Positions 22,228 to 29,627 of a stretch of DNA of 29,722 nucleotides are shown here, in pieces. The notes under the pieces were generated by a model that saw only the letters and a program-made list of their open reading frames with translations, searched no databases and was not told the origin of the DNA. The translations under genes were made by a program, and so were the position numbers. The DNA lies in contig DASQWC010000192.1 of NCBI GenBank assembly GCA_035640475.1, positions 1-29,722 on the forward strand, given 5' to 3'. This DNA is from DASQWC01 sp035640475. GTDB lineage: Bacteria > Actinomycetota > JAICYB01. Every line of letters starts with the position of its first letter. Within the stretch, counting starts at the first letter, position 1.

Positions 22228-23228
22228 TGCCGGCGGCTTCGTCGCGCTCCGGCGCCGCCGTCCTCGGTTGCGGCATGGCCGTTCCCGACCGCGTGCTCAC
22301 GAACCTCGAGTTCGAGCAGATGTTCGACACGACCGACGAGTGGATCCGCACACGGACCGGAATCGAGCAGCGACGAATCGCGGCACCGAACGAAGCAACC
22401 GCGACATTCGCCACGGCCGCCGGCGCCCACGCGCTGAAGGAAGCGGGGCTCACGCCGGACGACCTCGACCTGATCCTCGTCGCGACGTGCACGCCGGACA
22501 TGCCGGTTCCCGGCTCGGCCCCCCTGGTGCAGGCGTCGCTGGGGGCCGGAAGCGCCGGCGCGTTCGACATCAACGCGGGATGCACGGGCTTCATCTCCGC
22601 GCTCGCGATGGGAACGAGCGCCGTTGAGTCGGGGCTCGCTCGTCACGTTCTCGTGTGCGGCGCGGACACCCTCAGTCGGATAACGAACTACACGGATCGC
22701 CGCACGGCCGTGCTTTTCGGCGACGGCGCGGGCGCCGTCGTGCTCGGTGCATCGACGGATGAACCGCGCGTCGGTCCCTTCGTGATGGGTTGCGAGGGCG
22801 AACGATGGGATTTACTCCACGTCCCGGCCGGGGGCTCCCAACGGCCTGCCGGCAACGACACGGTCGCCGAGCACGGGCATACGATTCGCATGAAAGGCCA
22901 GGACGTCTACAAACACGCGTGCGACCGGATGACCCAAGCGGCCCGCGAGGTGCTCGGCGAGATCCCTGTGGACTCCGTGGACCTCGTCGTCGCCCATCAA
23001 GCCAACGGACGCATCATCCGCACCGTGCAGGAGCGGCTCGGTCTTCGCCACGATCAGGTCGTGGACAACGTCGCGCGGTACGGCAATACGTCGGCGGCCT
23101 CGATCCCGATCGCTTTGTCGGAATCGATCGCGTCCGGACGGCTGCGTGACGGCATGCGCGTCGTGCTCGTTGCTTTCGGGGCCGGATTCTCGTGGGCGGC
23201 AGCACTCGTGAAATGGGGTCCTTCGTGA
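22227..23228 (+). CDS. fabH: 3-oxoacyl-ACP synthase III FabH
   Basis: FabH starts fatty-acid synthesis by condensing an acyl-CoA primer with malonyl-ACP. The 333-residue protein carries the full Cys-His-Asn triad: C119 in INAGCTGF, H257 in VVAHQANGRI and N287 in YGNTSAAS. Other family marks are WIRTRTGIEQRR (39-50) and LFGDGAGAVVLG (163-174). GTG 22227 overlaps the TAG of the preceding gene (TAGTG), and the N-terminus aligns as in the family. The primer preference (acetyl or branched-chain) cannot be read from sequence. Its end forms GTGA with fabG. Confidence 0.95.
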   Translation: MPAASSRSGAAVLGCGMAVPDRVLTNLEFEQMFDTTDEWIRTRTGIEQRRIAAPNEATATFATAAGAHALKEAGLTPDDLDLILVATCTPDMPVPGSAPLVQASLGAGSAGAFDINAGCTGFISALAMGTSAVESGLARHVLVCGADTLSRITNYTDRRTAVLFGDGAGAVVLGASTDEPRVGPFVMGCEGERWDLLHVPAGGSQRPAGNDTVAEHGHTIRMKGQDVYKHACDRMTQAAREVLGEIPVDSVDLVVAHQANGRIIRTVQERLGLRHDQVVDNVARYGNTSAASIPIALSESIASGRLRDGMRVVLVAFGAGFSWAAALVKWGPS

Positions 23229-23959
23229 GAGACGGTGTTGCGCTCGTCACCGGTGCATCGCGCGGCATTGGCCGCGCGATCGCGGTGCGAATCGCCGCCG
23301 ACGGCTGGCCGGTCGCCGTCAACTACCGGGCCGACGAAGAGGGCGCCAAGCAGACAGCCGTGCAGATCGAGCAAGCCGGCGGCGAAGCGTTCCTCGCACA
23401 CGGCGACGTCTCGACGCTGGAAGGCATCGACGATGCCTTCGCGGTCGCCGAAGAGCGGGGACCGGTGCTCGTGCTCGTCAACAACGCCGGTGTTACGCGA
23501 GACGGGCTCGCAGCAGTGATGAAGCCGGAGAGCTGGGACGCCGTCCTGCGCACGAACCTCGACGGAGCTTTCTACGCGTGCCGCCGCGCGATCAAGAAGA
23601 TGCTCGCTTCACGATGGGGGCGCATCGTGAACATCACGTCGGTCGTCGGCGTGCGCGGCAATCCCGGCCAGGCGAATTACGCGTCGGCGAAGGCCGGGCT
23701 GATCGGTCTGACGCGCTCTTTAGCGCTCGAGATCGCCGGTCGAAAAATCACGGTGAACGCCGTCGCGCCCGGACTGGTTCGAACACAGATCACCGAGGCC
23801 CTCGGCGAGGAGCACATCGGCAAGCTCGTCGAGGCCACGCCGATCGGACGAGAGATCCAACCGGAGGAGATCGCAGCCGCCGTCTCGTTTCTGGTCTCCG
23901 ACGAGGCGGCTGCGATCACGGGTCAAGTGTTGTGTGTCGACGGCGGCATGACCGCCTAA
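23225..23959 (+). CDS. fabG: 3-oxoacyl-ACP reductase FabG
   Basis: FabG is an NADPH-dependent short-chain dehydrogenase that reduces the 3-oxo group after each condensation. With GTG 23225 as start the protein has 244 residues, the usual length. It has the nucleotide loop TGASRGIGRA (9-18), NNAG (86-89), N111, S139 in NITSVVG, Y152 and K156 in YASAK, and VDGGMTA at the C-terminus. GTG 23225 forms GTGA with the fabH stop; ATG 23213 four codons upstream is a second candidate, overlapping fabH by 16 bp. Position between fabH and acpP supports the fatty-acid role over other short-chain dehydrogenases. Confidence 0.95.
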   Translation: MRDGVALVTGASRGIGRAIAVRIAADGWPVAVNYRADEEGAKQTAVQIEQAGGEAFLAHGDVSTLEGIDDAFAVAEERGPVLVLVNNAGVTRDGLAAVMKPESWDAVLRTNLDGAFYACRRAIKKMLASRWGRIVNITSVVGVRGNPGQANYASAKAGLIGLTRSLALEIAGRKITVNAVAPGLVRTQITEALGEEHIGKLVEATPIGREIQPEEIAAAVSFLVSDEAAAITGQVLCVDGGMTA

Positions 23960-23964
23960 CAAGA

Positions 23965-23970
23965 AAGGAG
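23965..23970 (+). promoter_or_regulatory. Ribosome binding site for acpP
   Basis: AAGGAG stands 5 nt before ATG 23976. A strong site before acpP fits the high demand for acyl carrier protein compared with its neighbours, most of which start at overlaps with weak sites. Confidence 0.7.
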
Positions 23971-23975
23971 AACGC

Positions 23976-24239
23976 ATGGCGACAGAAACGACGGTCTCGA
24001 GAGAGCACGTACTCGAGACGTTCCGCGAACAGCTGGCGGGGTTCGAGGTCAAGCCCGAGCAGGTGGCTGAGGACTCGAGCTTCGACATTCTCGGACTCGA
24101 CTCGCTCGACGTCGTCGAGCTGTCGGTCCGAGTCGAGGACGTTTACGGGATCGATATCGAAGAGGACGATCTCGAGGACGTCGCGACGATCGGCAACGCA
24201 ATCGACGTCGTCCTTCGAAAGATCGCTGAAAAGTCGTGA
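23976..24239 (+). CDS. acpP: Acyl carrier protein
   Basis: The 87-residue acidic protein carries the growing acyl chain on 4'-phosphopantetheine. The attachment Ser is S43 in GLDSLDVVELS, the standard motif. Residues 8-75 follow the four-helix ACP pattern. The N-terminus is several residues longer than in Escherichia coli AcpP. ATG 23976 has a strong ribosome binding site, and the stop forms GTGA with fabF. It is the hub partner of FabD, FabH, FabG and FabF encoded around it. Confidence 0.97.
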   Translation: MATETTVSREHVLETFREQLAGFEVKPEQVAEDSSFDILGLDSLDVVELSVRVEDVYGIDIEEDDLEDVATIGNAIDVVLRKIAEKS

Positions 24240-25477
24240 CGCGCAAGCGAGTTGCCGTTACCGGCGTCGGGACCGTCTCACCACTCGGTGTCGGGACGGA
24301 GAGCACGTGGAAGTCGCTCGTCTCCGGAGAGTCCGGGGCGGGCCCAGTCACGCGGTTCGACGCGACCGGCTACTCGACGCGTATTGCCTGCGAAGTGAAG
24401 GACTTTGATCCGACCGAGTTCATGGACCAGCGCGATGCGCGGCGTTCGGATCGCTTCACGCAATTTGCTGTGGCCTCGGCCACCGAGGCGGCTGAATCCG
24501 CCGGCTGGACGACCGCGAACATTCCATACGCCCGCGACCGGGTGGGGGTCGTGATCGGATCTGGCATCGGCGGGATCGAGACGCTCGAGACGCAGCACCG
24601 CGTGCTCCTGGAGCGCGGTCCGTCGAAGATGAGCCCCTTCACGGTGCCGCTCCTCATGATCAACGGCGCAGCCGGATCCGTTGCGATGAAGTACGGCCTC
24701 AACGGGCCGAACTACGCAGCGGTGTCGGCGTGCGCGACGGGCGCACATGCCATCGGCGAGGCCGCGCAGATGATCCGCAACGGCCTTGCCGAGGCGATGC
24801 TGGCCGGCGGCTCGGAGGCTCCGATCACACCGCTGGCGTACGGCGCATTCGCCTGCATGGGTGCTCTTTCGAGGCGAAACGACGATCCGACCCACGCATC
24901 GCGTCCGTTCGACGCAGATCGCGACGGTTTCGTCATCGCCGAAGGCGCGGCGGTCGTTGTGCTCGAGGAGTGGGAGGCTGCGACCGAGCGCGGCGCGGAG
25001 ATTCTCGCCGAGCTCGTCGGTTATTCCGCGACGAGCGACGCGTTCCATCTGACGCAGCCCGACCCGGAAGGTGCCGGAGCAGCCGGTGCGATGACAAAGG
25101 CGATCGCCGACGCGGGTATCGATCGGAAGGACGTCGGCTACATCAACGCACACGGAACGTCGACTCCCTTCAACGACAAGATCGAATCCAAGGCGATTCG
25201 CGACGTCTTCGGCGCCGACGCGCCGCCCGTGTCGTCGACGAAGTCGGCCACCGGCCACTTGACGGGTGCAGCCGGGGCAATCGAGGCCGTCTTCAGCATT
25301 CAGGCGATGGTGACCAAGACGCTGCCGCCGACGATCAACTATGAGACCGCGGATCCGGAGTGCGATCTGGACTACATCCCGAACGCCGCCCGCACCGCCG
25401 AGGTCGAGTACGTGCTGTCGAACTCGTTTGGGTTCGGCGGGCACAACGCCTGTCTCCTCTTCAAGAGAGCAACGTGA
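24236..25477 (+). CDS. fabF: 3-oxoacyl-ACP synthase II FabF
   Basis: FabF elongates acyl-ACP with malonyl-ACP. The 413-residue protein has the C166-H306-H341 triad: SACATGAHA, NAHGTSTPFND and SATGHLTGAAG with K336. RVAVTGVGTVSPLG at the N-terminus and SNSFGFGGHNACLLF at the C-terminus are standard. GTG 24236 overlaps the acpP TGA by GTGA, so the two are translationally coupled. Length is normal for FabF (about 410). No second KAS gene (chain-length factor) is present, so a type II polyketide cluster is excluded. Confidence 0.96.
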   Translation: MTRKRVAVTGVGTVSPLGVGTESTWKSLVSGESGAGPVTRFDATGYSTRIACEVKDFDPTEFMDQRDARRSDRFTQFAVASATEAAESAGWTTANIPYARDRVGVVIGSGIGGIETLETQHRVLLERGPSKMSPFTVPLLMINGAAGSVAMKYGLNGPNYAAVSACATGAHAIGEAAQMIRNGLAEAMLAGGSEAPITPLAYGAFACMGALSRRNDDPTHASRPFDADRDGFVIAEGAAVVVLEEWEAATERGAEILAELVGYSATSDAFHLTQPDPEGAGAAGAMTKAIADAGIDRKDVGYINAHGTSTPFNDKIESKAIRDVFGADAPPVSSTKSATGHLTGAAGAIEAVFSIQAMVTKTLPPTINYETADPECDLDYIPNAARTAEVEYVLSNSFGFGGHNACLLFKRAT

Positions 25478-25496
25478 TCCGAGCGCCGAACTGAGC

Positions 25497-26879
25497 ATGT
25501 CCCTCGCCGAGGCGCGTCCCGATACGACGGTCTTCGACAAGCTGCTCGACCCGGACAGCTTCGTTCCGATTCGCACGCATGTCCGGTCGGCGACGATGCC
25601 GGAGGGTTCGGCAGGCGACGGCGTGACGATCGGCGAGGGTCGGATCAATGGACGCCGGGTGTTCTGGTACGAGCAGGATCCGACCGTCCTCGGCGGCTCA
25701 CTCGGGGAGACCCACGCCGACTCGATCTGCCGGATCCTGGACCTCGCCGGGCGCTTCGGCGATCCGGTCATCGGTGTGCACCGTTCCGGTGGCGCCCGCA
25801 TTCAGGAAGGGGTTGCTGCGCTCGCCGGCTACGGCCGCATCTTTGCGCGGCACGTACGTTTGCGGAAGCGCGTCCCGCAGCTCGCCGTGGTGTTCGGCCC
25901 GTGTGCCGGCGGAGCGTCGTACGGGCCGGCGCTCATGGATTTCGTTCTTATGTCGCGTGCCGGCGCCTATATGTTCCTCACGGGACCGGACGTCGTCCGC
26001 GAAGTGACCGGGGAAGAGGTTTCGTTCGACGAGCTCGGCGGTGCTCGCGTCACCGCGCGCTCCGGGCTGGCGAGCCTCGTCGGGGACGACGAAGCCGAAA
26101 CGCTCGAGCTCACGCGACGGCTGTTCGCTTTCTTGCCGCGGACGATTGGGCTGATGGGCGTTGCCGACACCTGGCGCGCGCCCGACGCGGATCCGGGCCG
26201 TGTTGTGCCGGACGATCCGAAGGCGACGTACGACGTGCGTGACGTTGTCCGGGGCGTGGTCGACGTCGATTCGTTGCTCGAGCTCCGCGCCGACGACGCC
26301 CCAAACCTCGTTGTGGGCTTGGCGACGCTCGAGGGGCGCACGATCGGCGTTGTTGCGAACCAGCCCCGGCATCTGGCGGGGTCGATCGACATCGACGCGT
26401 CGCGAAAGGGTGCATGGTTCGTCGACCTGTGCGACAGGTTCGGGTTCCCGATCGCGGTCTTCGTCGACACGCCGGGCTTTCTTCCCGGAACCGCACAAGA
26501 GCTCGGCGGCGTCATCCCCGCCGGCGCATCGTTCCTCGCGGCTTTCGTCGAGGCGACGGTTCCGAAGGCGACGGTCGTGTTGCGGAAGGCGTACGGCGGC
26601 GCATACATCGTGATGAACTCGCGCGACCTCGGCGCCGACTACTCGTTCGCGTGGCCGAGCGCCGAGATCGCCGTCCTCGGCGCCCGCGGCGCCGTGAAGA
26701 TCCTCGAGCGCAAGCGGCTGACGTCGGCTCCGGATCCGGAAGCGCTCCGCGCCGAGCTCGAGGGCAACTACCGCGAACGGTATTTGTCGCCGTGGCCCGC
26801 GGCGCAGGCCGGCTTCATCGATGAGGTCATCGAGCCGGCGCACACGCGGGCGCGACTGGTGAGCGCGCTCATTCCCTGA
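25497..26879 (+). CDS. Acyl-CoA carboxylase carboxyltransferase (beta) subunit
   Basis: This subunit transfers carboxyl from carboxybiotin to acetyl- or propionyl-CoA, making malonyl- or methylmalonyl-CoA. The 460-residue protein carries the N-terminal crotonase-like half (RSGGARIQEGV near 97-106; CAGGASYGPA near 136-145) and the C-terminal half (GVVANQP; VDTPGFLPGT; RKAYGGAYIVMNS; FAWPSAEIAVLGARGA), in the order of PccB/AccD5 proteins. It is shorter than the usual 510-550 because the N-terminal region before LLDPDSF is reduced. The ATG at 25497 is 19 bp after fabF. Its presence in the operon suggests it supplies malonyl-CoA for fatty-acid synthesis, but biotin carboxylase and biotin carrier genes are absent here. 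Its 3' end overlaps the convergent gene by 11 bp. Confidence 0.92.
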   Translation: MSLAEARPDTTVFDKLLDPDSFVPIRTHVRSATMPEGSAGDGVTIGEGRINGRRVFWYEQDPTVLGGSLGETHADSICRILDLAGRFGDPVIGVHRSGGARIQEGVAALAGYGRIFARHVRLRKRVPQLAVVFGPCAGGASYGPALMDFVLMSRAGAYMFLTGPDVVREVTGEEVSFDELGGARVTARSGLASLVGDDEAETLELTRRLFAFLPRTIGLMGVADTWRAPDADPGRVVPDDPKATYDVRDVVRGVVDVDSLLELRADDAPNLVVGLATLEGRTIGVVANQPRHLAGSIDIDASRKGAWFVDLCDRFGFPIAVFVDTPGFLPGTAQELGGVIPAGASFLAAFVEATVPKATVVLRKAYGGAYIVMNSRDLGADYSFAWPSAEIAVLGARGAVKILERKRLTSAPDPEALRAELEGNYRERYLSPWPAAQAGFIDEVIEPAHTRARLVSALIP

Positions 26880-27822
26880 TCAGCTCGGCGAAGCGCTCCG
26901 CTCCGACGTTTCCGCCAGACAGGATCACGCCGACGTTGCGGCCGCGAACATCGACCCAGCCGGCGAGCAGCGCGGCGAGTGACGCCGCCCCGCTGGGCTC
27001 CACGACAGTCTTCATCGACTCGAACGCAAAGCGCATGCCCTCGACGATGTCTTCGTCCGAGACGAGCACGACCTCATCGATCAGCTTGCGGTTTACCTCG
27101 AAAGTGAGCTCACCGGGAACGTTCACGGTGAGCCCGTCCGCGATCGTCCGGGGCACGGGGACGGCCACGCGGCGGCCTGCGTCCAACGACCGCTTGGTGT
27201 CGTCGCCGGCCTCCGGCTCGACACCGACGAGGTGGATGCTCGGGCGGAGAGTCTTCGCCACCGTCCCGCACCCGGCAATCAGTCCTCCGCCGCTCACAGG
27301 GACGATCAGCACGTCGAGGTCACGGGCGTCGACGAAGAGCTCGAGGGCAGCCGTGCCCTGCCCGGCCATGGTGTCGGGGTGGTCGTACGGCGGTACGTAG
27401 ACGCGGTTGCTGCTCTGCATGTACGAGGTAATGACGCCGTCTCGTTGCTCGGTGTAGCGGTCGAAGTCGACGATCTCGGCGCCGTACCGCAGCGCTGCCT
27501 TGCGCTTGGAATCGGGTGCGTCGATGGGCATGAGGACGACCGAGGTCGTCCCCACGAGCTTGGCCGCAAGCGCGACGGCTTGAGCGTGGTTCCCCGAGGA
27601 GATCGTGACGACACCTCGTTTGAGCTCATCGGTCTCCAGCTGTGAGAGACGGTTGTAAGCACCGCGGAACTTGAACGACCCCGTGCGCTGATGGTTTTCG
27701 GCTTTGAGGTAGACACGAGCGCCCACGACCTCGTCGAGCATCTGCGATCTGAGGACGGGCGTTCGGCGAGCCGCGCCGTCGAGCCGTTTCGCTGCCGCAC
27801 GCACGTCGTCGAAGTCGAGCAT
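26869..27822 (-). CDS. Threonine/serine dehydratase-like PLP enzyme (fold type II)
   Basis: The 317-residue product is a short, catalytic-domain-only threonine dehydratase or serine racemase-like enzyme that would deaminate threonine or serine to 2-oxo acids. The Schiff-base Lys is K51 in GSFKFRGAYN; SSGNHAQAVA (near 75) binds the substrate carboxylate and SGGGLIAG (near 178) holds the PLP phosphate. No C-terminal ACT regulatory domain follows, so allosteric control by isoleucine is unlikely; it resembles catabolic TdcB-like forms. ATG 27822 is preferred over TTG 27831, because a TANNNT box ends 7 nt before it. It shares an 11-bp convergent overlap with the carboxyltransferase and a 23-bp divergent gap with the peptidase gene. 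Confidence 0.9.
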   Translation of the reverse strand: MLDFDDVRAAAKRLDGAARRTPVLRSQMLDEVVGARVYLKAENHQRTGSFKFRGAYNRLSQLETDELKRGVVTISSGNHAQAVALAAKLVGTTSVVLMPIDAPDSKRKAALRYGAEIVDFDRYTEQRDGVITSYMQSSNRVYVPPYDHPDTMAGQGTAALELFVDARDLDVLIVPVSGGGLIAGCGTVAKTLRPSIHLVGVEPEAGDDTKRSLDAGRRVAVPVPRTIADGLTVNVPGELTFEVNRKLIDEVVLVSDEDIVEGMRFAFESMKTVVEPSGAASLAALLAGWVDVRGRNVGVILSGGNVGAERFAELIRE

Positions 27823-27829
27823 GGTCGTC

Positions 27830-27839
27830 AAGCTAAGAT
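27830..27839. promoter_or_regulatory. Overlapping divergent -10 boxes (bidirectional leaderless promoter)
   Basis: On the plus strand TAAGAT (27834-27839) ends 6 nt before GTG 27846. On the minus strand TAGCTT (27835-27830) ends 7 nt before ATG 27822. The two boxes share the TA at 27834-27835. A GTGACG-like -35 for the minus side lies at 27854-27859 inside the peptidase gene; none is clear for the plus side. Neither gene has a Shine-Dalgarno site, which fits leaderless transcripts. Confidence 0.55.
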
Positions 27840-27845
27840 CCCGGG

Positions 27846-29534
27846 GTGCCCGACGTCACGTTCAATCGCTTCTACCGCTACGACGACCTCACGGCGGTGC
27901 TGCGTGCCTGGGCGGCCGAGCACCCGACCATTTTCGACTTGTCGAGCATCGGGTCGTCGTACGAAGGCCGCGACATCTGGCTCGCGACGGTCACGAATAC
28001 GGAGACCGGTCCGCACGACGAGAAGCCGGCGTTCTGGGTCGAGGCGAACATTCACGCGTCCGAGGTGACGGGTTGCACGGCAGCGCTTCATCTCCTCAAC
28101 AAGCTCGTCACCGAGTACGGCCGTGACGCGAAAGTCACACGTGCGCTCGACACGCGGACGCTGTACGTCGTGCCGCGTTTGAATCCGGACGGCGCCGAGT
28201 GGGCGCTGGCGGATCGCCCGAAGATCATCCGGTCGAGCACGCGTCCATATCCCCGCGACGACGAGCAGGACGGCCTGCACCGCGAAGACGTCGACGGCGA
28301 CGGACGCATTCTCTCGATGCGCATCCGCGATCCGAACGGGACCTGGAAGCCGCACCCGGACGATCCCCGCCTCCTCGTCCGCCGTGAGCCGGACGAGGAG
28401 GACGCCGACGCCGCGTACTACCGGCTGTTGCCGGAAGGCACCATTCGCAATTACGACGGCGTGATGATCAAGGTAGCGCCGGCGCTGCAGGGGCTCGATC
28501 TCAATCGGAACTTCCCGGCCGACTGGGGTCCGGAGAACGAGCAGCCGGGAGCGGGCCCGTTCCCGACATCGGAGCCGGAGATCAGGGCGGAAGTCGAGGC
28601 GATCACCGACCGGCCGAACGTGTGCGGCTACATCAGCTACCACACGATGTCGGGCGTGCACCTGCGCCCGTACTCCGGGCATCCGGACGACGACATGCCC
28701 ACCGACGACCTCCGCACATACAAGTGGATCGGCGAGGAAGCGACGAAGCTCACCGGCTACCCGGCCGTCTCGATCTTCCACGACTTCAAATACCACCCGA
28801 AGCAGGTGATCAAAGGCGGCTCCGACGACTGGCTGTACGAGCACCTCGGTGTCTACGCGTGGACGACCGAGTTCTGGAGCCCGATGAAGGCGGCCGGCAT
28901 CACCGATTTCAAGTTCATCGACTGGTTTCTCGACCATCCGGACTCCGACGACTTGAAGCTGATGACGTGGAACGACGAAAAGCTGGACGGGAAGGGATAC
29001 ATCGACTGGTACCCGTTCGAGCATCCGCAGCTCGGGCCGGTGGAGCTCGGCGGCTGGGACCGGATGTTCTGCTTCACGAACCCGCCGCCCGACGTGTTGG
29101 AGGCCGAGATCGCCCCCCATGCCGACTTCGCGATCCTCCACGCGCTGATCTCACCGAAGCTCGAGATCCATTCGTTGCACCACGACGCGCTGGGGGAGGA
29201 CAAGCATTACGTTCGGCTCGTCCTCATCAACACCGGATGGCTGCCGTCGAACCTGTCGCAAAAGGCGCTCGAGCGGAAGGCGGTCAGGCCGGTCGAGATC
29301 GAGCTGACGCTGCCGGAGGGAGCGCGTGTGGTCGGCGGCGAGCGCCGTGTCGAGGCCGGCCAGCTCGCCGGACGCAACCTCAAACGCAACACCATCGGCT
29401 GGCGTGCGGACGACTCGACCACCGACCGGGCGAAGGTCGAGTGGGTCGTCGAAGCGCCGTCCGGAGGAACGCTCGGGATCGTGGCTCGCCACCAGCGCGC
29501 AGGCGTGGTCCGGGCCGAGGTCCAGCTGGGCTGA
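27846..29534 (+). CDS. M14-family zinc metallocarboxypeptidase
   Basis: This 562-residue enzyme belongs to the M14 carboxypeptidases, cutting C-terminal residues or amide-linked groups. Zinc ligands are H70 and E73 in IHASE and H266 in SYHTMSG; DLNRNFP (218-224) holds the substrate-binding Asn-Arg; E342 in WTTEFWSP is the general base. Between ligands 2 and 3 lies an acidic insertion (about 138-190) with D148-V-D-G-D152-G-R-I, resembling a calcium-binding loop, as in some bacterial M14 proteins. The C-terminal 100 residues look like a beta-sandwich. No signal peptide is present, so it appears to be cytoplasmic, unlike most digestive relatives. GTG 27846 has a TANNNT box 6 nt upstream. Substrate is unknown. 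Confidence 0.92.
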   Translation: MPDVTFNRFYRYDDLTAVLRAWAAEHPTIFDLSSIGSSYEGRDIWLATVTNTETGPHDEKPAFWVEANIHASEVTGCTAALHLLNKLVTEYGRDAKVTRALDTRTLYVVPRLNPDGAEWALADRPKIIRSSTRPYPRDDEQDGLHREDVDGDGRILSMRIRDPNGTWKPHPDDPRLLVRREPDEEDADAAYYRLLPEGTIRNYDGVMIKVAPALQGLDLNRNFPADWGPENEQPGAGPFPTSEPEIRAEVEAITDRPNVCGYISYHTMSGVHLRPYSGHPDDDMPTDDLRTYKWIGEEATKLTGYPAVSIFHDFKYHPKQVIKGGSDDWLYEHLGVYAWTTEFWSPMKAAGITDFKFIDWFLDHPDSDDLKLMTWNDEKLDGKGYIDWYPFEHPQLGPVELGGWDRMFCFTNPPPDVLEAEIAPHADFAILHALISPKLEIHSLHHDALGEDKHYVRLVLINTGWLPSNLSQKALERKAVRPVEIELTLPEGARVVGGERRVEAGQLAGRNLKRNTIGWRADDSTTDRAKVEWVVEAPSGGTLGIVARHQRAGVVRAEVQLG

Positions 29535-29536
29535 GA

Positions 29537-29542
29537 TAGCCT
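29537..29542 (+). promoter_or_regulatory. -10 box for tRNA-Glu
   Basis: TAGCCT ends 11 nt before the first base of the tRNA, so transcription would begin a few bases upstream of it. The box overlaps the region just after the peptidase stop. No convincing -35 is visible. Confidence 0.4.
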
Positions 29543-29553
29543 TGGGGGCGCTC

Positions 29554-29626
29554 GCTCCCGTCGTCTAGGGGCCTAGGACACCGCCCTCTCAAGGCGGAGA
29601 CGCCGGTTCAAATCCGGTCGGGAGTA
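29554..29626 (+). tRNA. tRNA-Glu (anticodon CTC)
   Basis: A complete 73-nt cloverleaf can be drawn. The acceptor stem is GCTCCCG with CGGGAGT (first pair G-T), the D-stem GTC with GAC, and the anticodon stem CCGCC/GGCGG around the loop CTCTCAA, so the anticodon is CTC, reading GAG. The T-arm is GCCGG, TTCAAAT, CCGGT. The discriminator is A29626. CCA is not encoded. GAG is heavily used in these GC-rich genes. It is followed one base later by the HU-like gene. Confidence 0.95.
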
Positions 29627-29627
29627 C

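Noticed and set aside
21029..26879. Type II polyketide synthase cluster
   Set aside because: There is a single ketosynthase with intact Cys, no chain-length factor, no cyclase or aromatase; the order fits fatty-acid synthesis.
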